Source: Sphingobacterium puteale
Lineage (GTDB): Bacteria; Bacteroidota; Bacteroidia; Sphingobacteriales; Sphingobacteriaceae
Assembly: GCF_003627955.1 (NCBI RefSeq)
Contig: NZ_RBWS01000004.1
Location: forward strand, 62,001-126,000
Direction of reading: 5' to 3'
Length of the DNA: 64,000 nucleotides
This document shows positions 46,546 through 56,224 of the stretch, piece after piece. The notes beneath the pieces are model-generated. The model made no database searches, was not told the origin of the DNA, and saw nothing but the letters and a program-made list of their open reading frames with translations. Numbering within the stretch: position 1 is the first letter of the stretch; each line of letters starts with the position of its first letter. The position numbers and the translations under genes were made by a program.

Positions 46546-47634
46546 ATGAAGAAAATAACCCTGTTGACCGGCCTTATGTTCGGGTCGACGATATCCATAT
46601 TTGCCCAGGAAGATACAACAAAAAATAAGACAGTGTCATTCAGCGGGTATGTTGAGGCCTATTATATGCGTGATTTTAATAATCCGATTGCCAACACACG
46701 TCCTGCTTTTGTTTACAGCCACAATAGAAATAATGAAGTAAATATTAATGTGGCATTGTTAAAAGCAACTTATGATACTGAAAATACGCGAGCTAATGTC
46801 GCCTTGGCAACAGGTACCTACATGAATGCCAATTATGCGGCTGAGCCGGGCGTATTGAAGAACATCTATGAGGCCAATGTTGGTGTACGCATTTCGAAAA
46901 AACACAATTTATGGATTGATGCCGGTATTTTTTCCTCCCACTTGGGATTCGAAAGCGCCATCGGAAAAGATAACTGGACATTGACAAGGAGTCTTTTTGC
47001 CGATAACTCGCCATATTTTGAAACAGGCGCAAAAATATCATACACGTCCGCATCGGGGAAGTTATTTCTTAGCGGGCTTGTGTTAAACGGTTGGCAACGT
47101 ATACAGCGAGTCGATGGCAATAGTTTGCCTGCCTTTGGACATCAGCTAGTCTATAAGCCAACCGATAATTTAACCATTAACAGTGGATCTTTTATTGGTA
47201 GTGACAAAGCCGATAGTGTCAGGCAGATGCGCTATTTTCATAATTTATATGCCATTTATCAGCTCAATAGACAGTTTGGCTTTACAGTCGGTTTTGACAT
47301 TGGGGCAGAGCAAAAGGAAAAAGGAAGCGGCAGCTATAATGTATGGTATACTCCGGTGCTGATTGCACGTTATATAGGTTCGGATAAATTTAGTCTTACC
47401 GCTAGGGGCGAATATTATCAAGATAAAAAAGGAGTCATTGTTTCTACTGACGCGAAAAATGGTTTCCGGACATTTGGCTATTCACTCAATGCTGATTATT
47501 CCATCCTCCCGAATGTACTCTGGCGGATGGAATTACGTAATCTGACAAATAAGGACGCAATTTTCCTAGACCGGAAAAATAATCTTGTAAAAAATAGCAC
47601 AACTGCCGTGATGGCGCTAGCTGTTAGTTTCTAA
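46546..47634 (+). CDS. Outer-membrane beta-barrel porin of the kdp operon
   Basis: The 362-residue protein has a signal peptide (MKKITLLTGLMFGSTISIFAQ) and a beta-barrel of alternating amphipathic strands. It ends in Phe (MALAVSF), the outer-membrane insertion signal. Blocks such as FSGYVEAYYMRDFNNP and LWRMELRNLTNKDAIF are typical of the porin inserted in Bacteroidota kdp operons. It probably brings K+ through the outer membrane. It is co-directional with kdpC (54 bp gap) and followed by a hairpin. Confidence 0.88.
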   Translation: MKKITLLTGLMFGSTISIFAQEDTTKNKTVSFSGYVEAYYMRDFNNPIANTRPAFVYSHNRNNEVNINVALLKATYDTENTRANVALATGTYMNANYAAEPGVLKNIYEANVGVRISKKHNLWIDAGIFSSHLGFESAIGKDNWTLTRSLFADNSPYFETGAKISYTSASGKLFLSGLVLNGWQRIQRVDGNSLPAFGHQLVYKPTDNLTINSGSFIGSDKADSVRQMRYFHNLYAIYQLNRQFGFTVGFDIGAEQKEKGSGSYNVWYTPVLIARYIGSDKFSLTARGEYYQDKKGVIVSTDAKNGFRTFGYSLNADYSILPNVLWRMELRNLTNKDAIFLDRKNNLVKNSTTAVMALAVSF

Positions 47635-47645
47635 TTAAAAACAAA

Positions 47646-47677
47646 CCTTGCTGTTGTGCGTTGATTCAACAGCAAGG
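47646..47677 (+). other. Intercistronic hairpin between porin and kdpD
   Basis: CCTTGCTGTTG and CAACAGCAAGG form a perfect 11-bp stem with a 10-nt loop. No T-run follows, so it is more likely an mRNA stabiliser or a partial attenuator that keeps sensor expression below that of the structural genes. Confidence 0.5.
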
Positions 47678-47699
47678 TAAGCGAAATGACACGCAAAAA

Positions 47700-48821
47700 A
47701 TGGAAGAAAGAAAAAACGCGGAACATTTTCTGGATCTGATCAGGAAATCCAGACGGGGTAGATTCAAACTCTATATCGGTATGAGTGCCGGTGTGGGGAA
47801 AACCTATCGTATGTTGCAGGACGCGCATAACTTACTGCATAGCGGGATTGACGTACGCATTGGTTACATCGAAACACATAATCGAAAGGAGACGCATGAG
47901 TTGCTGGAGGGAATTCCATTTATTGCTAGGCGCAGCCTTTTCTACAAGGGAAAACAATTGGAAGAACTTGATGTAAGTGCTGTGCTGAACATTCATCCCG
48001 AAGTGGTCATTATTGATGAACTGGCACATACAAATATCGAGGGAAGTAAAAACACGAAACGCTGGCAGGACGTCCTCGAGATTCTCGATGCTGGTATAAA
48101 TGTAATCAGTGCTGTCAATATTCAACACATTGAGAGCTTAAATGAGGAGGTAAAGGCGATTACGGGAGTGGAAGTGAAAGAGCGCGTACCAGATAGCGTG
48201 GTGGATTCTGCTGATGAAGTTGTCAATATAGACCTTACTGCAGAAGAACTTATCAACCGTTTAAAAGATGGTAAAATCTACGAGTCGTCAAAAATTCAGG
48301 CCGCATTACAGAATTTTTTCAAGAATGAGCATATTCTTCAGCTGCGGGAAATGGCTTTAAAGGAAGTGGCATCTCAGGTGCAGCGTAAAGTAGAAATAGA
48401 AGTACAGCCACAGCGATGGGTACGCAAAGAACGCTTCCTTGCCTGCATTAGTTCCAACGAGATCAAAGCCAAAAATGTAATCCGAAAGACTGCTCGTCTC
48501 GCTGGTTATTATAACAGTAGCTGGTTAGTATTATACGTTCAGGTGCCTGCAGAACGTGCTGATAGGATAGCCCTGAACAAGCAGCGGCATTTAATCAATA
48601 ATTTTAAATTGGCAACAGAATTGGGCGGAGAAATTGTAAAGATTGAAGCATGTCGGGTTGCTGATGAAATATTGGCCTTATGTGAACAGCGACATATTAC
48701 CACGGTGTGTATCGGAAAGCCGAGACTGTCACTGTTTAGAATTTTACTGTCAACCGACACATTCCGTAGACTGTTGGCACAATTGTCAAAGAAGGATATT
48801 GACCTCATTATATTGTCTTAA
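47700..48821 (+). CDS. kdpD: KdpD N-terminal sensor module (no kinase domain)
   Basis: This 373-residue protein corresponds only to the N-terminal cytoplasmic part of KdpD. The KdpD domain has the Walker A GMSAGVGKT (27-35) and Walker B VVIIDELAHTN, and a universal-stress-protein-like domain occupies about 240-370. The membrane, GAF and kinase parts are absent, a known split in Bacteroidota. I choose ATG 47700 because MEERKNAEHFLDLI matches the family start; TTG 47661 lies in the hairpin. It is followed after 55 bp by a separate histidine kinase gene that probably supplies the kinase output. Confidence 0.92.
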   Translation: MEERKNAEHFLDLIRKSRRGRFKLYIGMSAGVGKTYRMLQDAHNLLHSGIDVRIGYIETHNRKETHELLEGIPFIARRSLFYKGKQLEELDVSAVLNIHPEVVIIDELAHTNIEGSKNTKRWQDVLEILDAGINVISAVNIQHIESLNEEVKAITGVEVKERVPDSVVDSADEVVNIDLTAEELINRLKDGKIYESSKIQAALQNFFKNEHILQLREMALKEVASQVQRKVEIEVQPQRWVRKERFLACISSNEIKAKNVIRKTARLAGYYNSSWLVLYVQVPAERADRIALNKQRHLINNFKLATELGGEIVKIEACRVADEILALCEQRHITTVCIGKPRLSLFRILLSTDTFRRLLAQLSKKDIDLIILS

Positions 48822-48876
48822 AATAGTGATAATAGCGTATACTATATCATGAACATAAGTTAATTGACAAACAACG

Positions 48877-50616
48877 ATGAAAATAAAAACGAAACTTACT
48901 TTTGGAGTAGGCTCCCTGTTTCTCATGATCTTGCTGCTCGCTGCATTGAGCGGCTGGTATGTGTACAGGTTAAAGAAAGATACCGGAAATATATTGACAG
49001 CCAATTATAATACATTGCTTTACGCGAAAAATATGTTATTGGCACTTGAGGATATCCCCAAGAAAAATGACGCGCTTTCTAGCTTCGAAAACAACCTGAA
49101 TCAGCAAAGGAAGAATGTTACTGAACCCGGAGAGCAACAGACCACCGACGCCATTGTTAAGCATTTTGGGCAGCTTAAAAGTAACCCGCAGGATATGATG
49201 GTCATTTCAGCGATCAGGAAGGATATCACGCAGCTAATGCAGCAAAATATGGCGGCAATTTCAGCTAAGAGCCTAGTGGCGGATCGCACTGCTGAACAGG
49301 CTATCCTGATCATTTCATTTGCTGGGGCACTTTGTTTTATTATTGCTTTTATATTGCTTATCAATCTACCATCCAATATTGCGGATCCAATTGCTAAATT
49401 GACAGGAAGTATTCGACAGATTGCTGGTCAGAATTATAAAGAACGTCTGCACCTACAGAGCACAGGAGAATTTGCAGAACTAGTTAGATCCTTCAATACG
49501 ATGGCAGAAAAGCTTGAGGAGTATTCAGAAAGTAAACTGGAAAAGATCTTAAAGGAGAAGAAACGCATTGAGGCTCTTGTCGACAATATGCATGATCCTG
49601 TTATTGGACTTGATGAACATGGACAGGTAATTTTTGCAAACGAAGAAGCGATCAATATCACAACCTTGAAAAAGGAGCAGCTGGTCGGAAGGTTTGCGCC
49701 GCTCGTTGCCGAAGAAAATGATCTGATAAGGGATATTTTTAAAGACCTATCACTTCCGCCGGATAAACGGGAAAAACACCCCATTAAAATTTATGCAAAT
49801 GAAAGGGAAAGCTATTTTGAAAAGGATATTATAGATATCAATGTATTACCGACGGGCGAAGCTAATTCAACATTTATCGGCCAGGTGGTGATCTTAAAAA
49901 ATATCACTACTTTCAAAGAACTCGACCTGGCAAAGACAAATTTTATTGGTACGGTTTCGCATGAATTTAAGACGCCCATCGCTGCGATTCAAATGGGAAT
50001 CCAGCTATTGGAAAATGAACAGATCGGGCACCTAAACCCTGAGCAGATCGGACTGCTCAAAGGGATAAAAGATGATTCTGACCGCTTGCTTAAGATCACC
50101 GGGGAACTACTAAACATGACCCAAGTGGAGAGTGGCGCTATTCAGATCAGCTTACATACAACTGATGTAAGGCCTATTATTGACTATGCCGTGATGGCAA
50201 ATCAGTTTGCTGCAGATCAAAAGCAGGTAAAATTTGTTTTGGAAATAGATCCCACCATAAATACGGTTGTAGCGGACAATGAAAAAACAGCTTGGGTATT
50301 GACGAATTTTCTTTCTAATGCCGTACGTTATTCCTATGAAGATGCCAGTATTCAGATCCGTGTTGAAAAAATTGAATCGGCGATCCGGTTTTCGGTCACC
50401 GACCATGGACAAGGTATTGAACCTAAATACTTAGACAAGATCTTCGAACGTTATTTTCGTGTTCCGGGATCCAAAAAGGGGGGAACTGGGCTAGGTTTGA
50501 GTATCAGTAAAGAATTTATTGAGGCACAAGGTGGTGTAATAGGGGTAAAGAGTGAATACGGTGCCGGAAGTTCATTTTACTTTATATTGAGAGCACGCGG
50601 CTCAAATAATCCATAA
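48877..50616 (+). CDS. HAMP/PAS sensor histidine kinase linked to kdp
   Basis: The 579-residue kinase has two membrane helices (about 9-29 and 147-169) that enclose a small periplasmic domain. A HAMP domain follows (about 170-222), then a PAS domain (about 230-335), the HisKA with His362 in TVSHEFKTP, and a HATPase with N-box WVLTNFLSNAVRYS and G boxes DHGQGIEP and GTGLGLSISKEF. It lies just after the truncated kdpD and probably acts with it on K+ status. No response regulator gene follows; the next gene is convergent. Confidence 0.93.
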   Translation: MKIKTKLTFGVGSLFLMILLLAALSGWYVYRLKKDTGNILTANYNTLLYAKNMLLALEDIPKKNDALSSFENNLNQQRKNVTEPGEQQTTDAIVKHFGQLKSNPQDMMVISAIRKDITQLMQQNMAAISAKSLVADRTAEQAILIISFAGALCFIIAFILLINLPSNIADPIAKLTGSIRQIAGQNYKERLHLQSTGEFAELVRSFNTMAEKLEEYSESKLEKILKEKKRIEALVDNMHDPVIGLDEHGQVIFANEEAINITTLKKEQLVGRFAPLVAEENDLIRDIFKDLSLPPDKREKHPIKIYANERESYFEKDIIDINVLPTGEANSTFIGQVVILKNITTFKELDLAKTNFIGTVSHEFKTPIAAIQMGIQLLENEQIGHLNPEQIGLLKGIKDDSDRLLKITGELLNMTQVESGAIQISLHTTDVRPIIDYAVMANQFAADQKQVKFVLEIDPTINTVVADNEKTAWVLTNFLSNAVRYSYEDASIQIRVEKIESAIRFSVTDHGQGIEPKYLDKIFERYFRVPGSKKGGTGLGLSISKEFIEAQGGVIGVKSEYGAGSSFYFILRARGSNNP

Positions 50617-50723
50617 CGAATAGTATGGGGCATTTTCAATAAAAGGGCTTCATCATACGTATTGACTTACCAGCTGTAGTTTTATTGTCTGTAAATGATT
50701 TGAAAGACAAATTCGATAAGGCA

Positions 50724-50771
50724 ATACGGAGTATTAGGTAGTGCCTGGAAACTACCTGTAATACTCCGTAT
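50724..50771. terminator. Terminator between convergent kdp kinase and aldo/keto reductase genes
   Basis: A long stem (ATACGGAGTATT with GGTAG, and CTACC with AATACTCCGTAT) has only a small internal mismatch and a 10-nt loop. T-tracts are absent, so it may also be an mRNA-end hairpin. Confidence 0.6.
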
Positions 50772-50788
50772 CCGGTAAAGACAAGCTA

Positions 50789-51790
50789 TTAATTATTGAC
50801 CAGTGCCATGGCACCATCACTATAACGAGCGCCCACATTCGGGTATTTCCGAAGTATTTCTTCGATGGTATTTAAATCCGAATCAGACAATTGTACATCG
50901 ATGGCTCCTGCATTTTCTTCCAGGTACTTTCTTTTTTTCGTCCCCGGAATCGGAATAATGTCATTTCCCTGAGCGAGTACCCAAGCCAGTGCCAATTGTA
51001 TCGGTGAGCATTGTTTATCTTGGGCCAATAATGCAAACTCAGCAATTAATCGCGCATTATTCGCTGCATGTTCACCCTGATTGCGGGGAAGTGTTCTCCT
51101 GAAATCATCTGCCGATAGACTATCTAAATTTAAGGTGTTGGAAAATAAACCTCGGGCCAATGGCGAATAAGGAATCAAGCTAATACCCAGATTACGTACA
51201 GTCTGCAGAATTTCTTTTTCTACATCACGTGTTAGTAGAGAATACTCACTCTGAAGAGCTGCAATAGGATGGACAGCATTGGCTTTAATAATTGAAGCCG
51301 GTGATGCTTCGCTTAGTCCCAGGTACCTTACTTTGCCTTCCTTTACTAATTCGGCCATTGCGCCCACAGTATCCTCGATAGGTATGTTCGGGTCTACCCG
51401 ATGAGCATAATACAAGTCTATGGTATCGATGCGAAGACGTCTTAGGCTATTTTCTACAGCTATTTTTATCCAAGCTGGCGAACCGTCAAAGTAAGTATTT
51501 GCAGTACCGCTCGGTCCAGCGGTTCCATCTTTAAAGCGAAAGCCAAATTTGGTCGCAATAAATACTTTGTCCCGATTGGGAACGAGAACTTTTGAAATTA
51601 ATTCTTCGTTGGCGCCATTACCGTACATGTCCGCTGTATCCCAGAAATTTACACCGAGATCCAATGCTTTTTCAAGCGTGGCGATACTCTCTTTTTCATC
51701 AGTGGGTCCATAGGCAAAACTCATTCCCATACAACCCAATCCAATAGCAGATAACTGTTCGTCTGTAGTTCCAAGATTTCTATATTTCAT
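50789..51790 (-). CDS. Aldo/keto reductase
   Basis: The 333-residue NADPH-dependent oxidoreductase of the AKR superfamily has the catalytic tetrad visible: Asp and Tyr in [16 protein letters not shown], Lys in VFIATKFGF, His in LYYAHRVDP. The family opening [23 protein letters not shown] and the cofactor motif [18 protein letters not shown] are clear. It reduces carbonyls of an unknown physiological substrate. It lies 82 bp downstream of an AraC regulator gene in the same direction, which probably controls it. Confidence 0.95.
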   Translation of the reverse strand: MKYRNLGTTDEQLSAIGLGCMGMSFAYGPTDEKESIATLEKALDLGVNFWDTADMYGNGANEELISKVLVPNRDKVFIATKFGFRFKDGTAGPSGTANTYFDGSPAWIKIAVENSLRRLRIDTIDLYYAHRVDPNIPIEDTVGAMAELVKEGKVRYLGLSEASPASIIKANAVHPIAALQSEYSLLTRDVEKEILQTVRNLGISLIPYSPLARGLFSNTLNLDSLSADDFRRTLPRNQGEHAANNARLIAEFALLAQDKQCSPIQLALAWVLAQGNDIIPIPGTKKRKYLEENAGAIDVQLSDSDLNTIEEILRKYPNVGARYSDGAMALVNN

Positions 51791-51872
51791 GACTGTTATA
51801 TTTTGTTCGATACAAAAGTAATGAAGGTATCTCGTGCCTTACTTAAGACAATCAAACAGATAATTATACTAT

Positions 51873-52781
51873 TCAAACAGTCGTTGCGCGCAATTGGTTT
51901 GGTGACATTCCAGTATGTTTTCTGAAAAAATTTGTAAAGTAAGAGGGGTATTCAAAGCCTAAACTATAGGCAATATCTGAGATATTCCAGTTTGTATGTA
52001 AAAGCAATGTCCGGGCTTCCTGGGCAATACGGCCGGCGATATGTGCACTAGTCGTTTTACCTGTTGTTTCCTTAACCGAACGGTTGAGGTGATTGATATG
52101 TACCGAAAGCGCGTGGGCATAATCGCCCGGACTTTTCAATTGCAAACCCTTATGAACTGTATTTACTGGAAACTGGCGTTCTAGAAGTTCCAAAAAAAGG
52201 CTGGATACCCGGATAGATGCGTTGGTATATGAACCAAACTCCTGAGCAGGGATCGATTTCATTGTTTCATGGATCAATAAATGCAGATAACTACGAAGGA
52301 TATCATCTTTATGGGCATAGTCTGAATTCATCTCCGACATCATTTTTTTGAAAATTGTTGAGATTTCATCCAGTTGTTCAGCATTTGGAAAGTAAATAGG
52401 GTTGCTCCCTATTTTGAAAAGAGGCGAATCCTTTAAGCTCTCTATGCGTTCACTATGCTGGATAAACTCTTCTGTAAATACGCAATACCATCCAGATTGT
52501 GCTGCTGACTCCGGTTCCCAAGCGTAAGGTACGACGGGATTGGCAAACAACATGGCAGGGCGGTCGATCTGTATCCATTTATCAGCGTAATATAATTTGC
52601 CGCGGCCTATAATCAGTGAAGTTTTATAAAAGTCACGACGATTATAGGGGGAGACCAAGGTACAGGATTCTCTGCTAAATACATTGAAATGTCCTATACC
52701 TGTATTATTGAGCGGTAAATCTAAGTTTGCATAGCCCGGGTGCCTTTTGTAGAAATCTGTTACGCTTTCAGCTGAGTTCAT
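51873..52781 (-). CDS. AraC-family transcriptional regulator
   Basis: The 302-residue protein has an N-terminal cupin-like sensor domain (YNRRDFYKTSLIIGRGKLYY) and a C-terminal double HTH (about 205-300). Visible parts are YAHALSVHINHLNRSVKETT, AHIAGRIAQEARTLLLHTNW, NISDIAYSLGFEYPSYFTNF and FRKHTGMSPNQLR. It probably activates the aldo/keto reductase gene just downstream. Confidence 0.92.
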   Translation of the reverse strand: MNSAESVTDFYKRHPGYANLDLPLNNTGIGHFNVFSRESCTLVSPYNRRDFYKTSLIIGRGKLYYADKWIQIDRPAMLFANPVVPYAWEPESAAQSGWYCVFTEEFIQHSERIESLKDSPLFKIGSNPIYFPNAEQLDEISTIFKKMMSEMNSDYAHKDDILRSYLHLLIHETMKSIPAQEFGSYTNASIRVSSLFLELLERQFPVNTVHKGLQLKSPGDYAHALSVHINHLNRSVKETTGKTTSAHIAGRIAQEARTLLLHTNWNISDIAYSLGFEYPSYFTNFFRKHTGMSPNQLRATTV

Positions 52782-52836
52782 AGTACTAAATTATAAAATT
52801 CGTTTTACAATGCATGGTCATTTACAGTTCAATTTT

Positions 52837-52942
52837 TTACTCCGTATCGATGATAATTCCTTTGTAACTCGGGTAAGTATGGGGATCGGCGACCACACTT
52901 ACCGTTAACCTCCAATACAGTTTCAATTTTATTGTTTGTCAT
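52837..52942 (-). pseudogene. Possible short gene remnant in a 480-bp gap
   Basis: The 52782-53261 gap contains no intact gene. On the minus strand, ATG 52942 gives MTNNKIETVLEV. The frame beside it then reads LTVSVVADPHTYPSYKGIII with DTE and a stop, which looks like a protein end. One frame change would join them into about 35 residues. Evidence is weak; it may be chance. Confidence 0.25.
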
Positions 52943-53261
52943 TTATCTTTTTTTGTATTATTGTACGCTAGAGAATCTTTCGTTAGATCAACACATCTAC
53001 TATCACGGAGCCAATGTTCTAGTTTGATTAGGAGAGGGGTAACGATCGTTATTGCCCCAGCATTTTCTCGAAAATCGAAGATACTTTGGAAGGTTTAAGG
53101 GGGAAATGGAATATGCAATCACATAACGTGATATGAGGCTATAGGTTTTTATTGAGAACTTTTATTAACTTTGGGGATTTCTACTGAACAGAAATAATAG
53201 ATAAACTACGCAAATCACATTATTTTTCTGAAAAGAAGTGAGTGCCCAACGACAAGCTACC

Positions 53262-53618
53262 ATGATTAAGATATACCATAATAAACAATGCAGCAAGAGT
53301 TGCGCAGCGTTGGACTTTCTGCAAGAGCATACTATAGATCTGCAGGTACAGGAGTATCTTGAAGAAGTGCCCAGTAAGGCAGAGCTCATTGAAATATTGT
53401 CACAACTCGGACTTCAGCCACTAGCGCTTATCCGTAAGAATGAAGCTTTATTCCTCGAAAAATTTCAACAGCTTCAATTGACAGACGAGGAGTGGGTTGA
53501 GGTGATGCTGCAAAACCCTATATTGATAGAACGGCCCATCGTTATTAAAGACGGCAAAGCGGTTATCGGCCGTCCATTGGAAAGAGTAATCGATCTCTTT
53601 TCACCACGATCATCCTAA
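53262..53618 (+). CDS. ArsC/YffB/Spx-like thioredoxin-fold protein
   Basis: This 118-residue thioredoxin-fold protein of the arsenate-reductase family starts MIKIYHNKQCSKSCAALDFL. The Cys10 and Cys14 motif (CSKSC) is at the usual place; ArsC relies on the first Cys. The LIERPIVIKDGKAVIGRP end is a family hallmark. It may reduce arsenate with glutaredoxin or be a YffB-type protein of unknown role. I choose ATG 53262 because GTG 53238 adds residues without support. Confidence 0.88.
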   Translation: MIKIYHNKQCSKSCAALDFLQEHTIDLQVQEYLEEVPSKAELIEILSQLGLQPLALIRKNEALFLEKFQQLQLTDEEWVEVMLQNPILIERPIVIKDGKAVIGRPLERVIDLFSPRSS

Positions 53619-53697
53619 TGGCTCGATAATTGCATTATTTTTTCCATGAAACAGCTACTAAATATACTCGCAGCGGTGCTGGATATCTTCAAATTAT

Positions 53698-54047
53698 TTA
53701 CCTAGATGAAGTGTCGTTAGCCATCTTTTCTAGAAGAATTGAAATATGCCCTTTAAGGTCTTTCGTGACATGCATCTCTTTGTCTGAAAACTGATGATCT
53801 TTCAATATAAATTGATGCTCAACATCCTGACGAAGTAAAATTGTTCGGCCCTTCGACAACTGGTAAATTTTTGTATTAATGATAGCAATATCATTGTTAG
53901 GCTGAGTGAAAGCGACGAAATTGACACAATAGTCATTTCCCAAAAAACAGCGAGCACATTTTTGTCCAAGTGTTTATGCCTACGGTTCATCTGGAATACA
54001 ATAATGTCTGATGTATACTGAAACTTACCCCGATTATCTTCCTTCAA
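53698..54047 (-). pseudogene. Probable frameshifted small gene
   Basis: ATG 54047 gives KEDNRGKFQYTSDIIVFQMN and RRHKHLDKNVLAVF. The neighbouring frame then continues LGNDYCVNFVAFTQPNNDIA to EKMANDTSSR at 53698. The two join smoothly if one base is added in a run of six T (53942-53947 on the minus strand). A start at TTG 53943 for the second part alone is also possible, giving 81 residues. No family is recognised. The 54048-54260 stretch has nothing I can support. Confidence 0.4.
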
Positions 54048-54260
54048 ATATGGAGTATTCGGCTACAAATATGGCCGGGCTCCAGACTAATATGGATTTC
54101 AAGATAAAAAGCAAATATTTATTTCCAGATTTACAGCAGTAAATTGAAATCTCAAGCTCATAAAAGTGATAATGAGTAGTTAAATTCACTGTGGGAAGCC
54201 TTTTGGGGCTGCGATAAAATGTAAATAGGAATCATTAGTTAAAAATAATATTATAAAATT

Positions 54261-55472
54261 ATGTTTAAATTTTTCAAAGAATTATTGAGTGCAGCCAAGG
54301 AGGGCGTAAGGGAAGCGAAAGAGGAACTCGCACAGGAAGCGGAATTGGATAAAGCCAAAAAACAGCAAATTAACGATAAGCATATGTTGAAAGATATTTC
54401 TTATGAAGAGCAATTTGGTACGGCATTGGGAGCGGCATTCCGCGTTATCGTCTTTGGCGATTGGTTTACCGTATTTGGCAGTGCCGGGGACGATAGAACT
54501 TATCCGGTTCATCTCTATCAGTTCGGGACTTATCCTAAACAGGCAGAGTACCGTAACGAACTGGTGAAACTATTGAACAGAGACTTCGCCATTGCAGATA
54601 CTGAAAGCTGCCTGCAGCTATTAGCAGCATATTTTAATTTGCTCGGAATGAAGACAGGGGGGACTGTCCTGGAGGGTCGGGAAGATCAAATAGACAGCGG
54701 AAACTGGGATATTAGCAAACCTGGTGTGGATGCACTTGTCATTACTGTGAGCAGTCATATCACGACTGCTGCAACAGATGTAGGGTATCTGCAAAAATCA
54801 GCCGCTTTGGACATACTGAAAAACCTTTCTTCTTACGCAAGATTGCACTTTAAAGATTGGCACACATTCTCCGAAAAATTTTTAGAAGGAGAACATTATG
54901 TTGGGCTGAACAATAAAATCGGGAAATCTTATTTGAAAAGATATATTGGCTATTTAAGGGAAAAAATAGGCAGCCCTTGGAATAATATAGATTGGAACAT
55001 CCAATCAGTCCAAGATCGTGTGCTGTCAGCTATAGCTTGGACATTTCAGGCTAAATCGTATAATAGTTCCCGGGAATTTGACGCCGATGTTGCGGAGTCT
55101 CAACGTAATATTTTAGCTGATCGGGCGCAATGGGACGCCAATGAAATTGTGGTGGATGCTCCCGAAATTGAGCTGTGTTATATGTGTTGGATCAAAGGTA
55201 TGGAAGATTTGAATCCAAATGAAACACTATTGGATGATGAAGAAGAGGCTTTTGATGACGATAACGAAGACAGCGGGTACTACCAAGTGGAGATCTGTGC
55301 CCGCCTTCGCGCATCCAATGAGAAGAATTTTACCGCACTGGATCTATTGTATCAAATGGAGAAACAATTGATAGGCAAGGAATTGGGGGATCACATATTC
55401 TTTGAAGGGCTTGATCGTGTCAAGAATCATCCAGGAGATACACCCTTGTATTATATCAGCTTTGGAAGCTAG
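54261..55472 (+). CDS. DUF1266-like cytoplasmic protein
   Basis: The 403-residue protein has a charged helical N-terminus (FFKELLSAAKEGVREAKEEL) and a central helical region. There the pattern SHITTAATDVGYLQKSAALD, HFKDWHTFSEKFLEGEHYVG and the LREKIGSPWNNIDWN end recall DUF1266/YbeU-like proteins. The last 90 residues carry an acidic stretch (LLDDEEEAFDDDNEDSG). It has no signal peptide. The gene is single, with an AT-rich leader. The assignment is by eye and only moderately sure. Confidence 0.55.
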   Translation: MFKFFKELLSAAKEGVREAKEELAQEAELDKAKKQQINDKHMLKDISYEEQFGTALGAAFRVIVFGDWFTVFGSAGDDRTYPVHLYQFGTYPKQAEYRNELVKLLNRDFAIADTESCLQLLAAYFNLLGMKTGGTVLEGREDQIDSGNWDISKPGVDALVITVSSHITTAATDVGYLQKSAALDILKNLSSYARLHFKDWHTFSEKFLEGEHYVGLNNKIGKSYLKRYIGYLREKIGSPWNNIDWNIQSVQDRVLSAIAWTFQAKSYNSSREFDADVAESQRNILADRAQWDANEIVVDAPEIELCYMCWIKGMEDLNPNETLLDDEEEAFDDDNEDSGYYQVEICARLRASNEKNFTALDLLYQMEKQLIGKELGDHIFFEGLDRVKNHPGDTPLYYISFGS

Positions 55473-55630
55473 TCTTTTTATCTTGAGAAACGGAAGTGGG
55501 TATCATCCCAAACGGAAGCTTTGATCTCGTTTATTTACCCGTTAGCCATGGAATTCTGCATATCGAATTAAATTTGGTAATTTTGTGCTGCTAATTAATT
55601 ACCTTATTATCTATTTAGACGTTTTTTTTG

Positions 55631-56164
55631 ATGTCCGGAGAGAAACACAAATGTCGTTTAACAAAGAGAAGAATGTATTTATACCTTATATTGTTGGCAG
55701 GTTTAGTACTATTTATTGTACTTTATAGCTTAATTTTCAGGAAGTATACTGCTGGATTTAAACCTGAAAACCATCAGATCAGTTATGAAGCTTCAGCTGA
55801 TTTAGTGAGCGCAAAGATCAAAAAGATTTCGTCCCGCCCTTTCCTGTTTGGCATGGAAGATAATCTTGTCAGCGATGAAGATTTCTATTTTGATGATATA
55901 AACTTTTATGCTATCGATAATAAACAACAAAGAAAGGCGGTTTTCCCGCTGACGGAGATAATCGAACTGAGTAAGACTTCGATAACAATCACCAATGATA
56001 GGGTCTGGCAAGTCATTATTCAGGGAGCTGACAATCACAAGATCGTATTTAAGTTTACCCATAACTATACCCTATGGAATAAAGATTTTTATAAATTTTA
56101 TAAGAAAATAGAGCAAGTAAACCCTGCTGCGGTAAAATCAAAATGGAGTCTCTGGACAATGTAA
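55631..56164 (+). CDS. Single-pass membrane protein, unknown function
   Basis: The 177-residue protein has one helix near residues 14-35 (YLYLILLAGLVLFIVLYSLI) and a soluble beta-rich part of about 140 residues with a PH-like look (VFPLTEIIELSKTSITITND; KIVFKFTHNYTLWNKDFYKF). I choose ATG 55631. A PH-like or bacterial DUF domain at the membrane is possible, but I recognise no named family. It is followed closely by the lipoprotein gene in the same direction. Confidence 0.6.
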   Translation: MSGEKHKCRLTKRRMYLYLILLAGLVLFIVLYSLIFRKYTAGFKPENHQISYEASADLVSAKIKKISSRPFLFGMEDNLVSDEDFYFDDINFYAIDNKQQRKAVFPLTEIIELSKTSITITNDRVWQVIIQGADNHKIVFKFTHNYTLWNKDFYKFYKKIEQVNPAAVKSKWSLWTM

Positions 56165-56224
56165 TGAGGATCAGCTATCATAAAAACAAGGATGTGTTGA
56201 GAGTTGTTATATTGGTAAAAAGTC

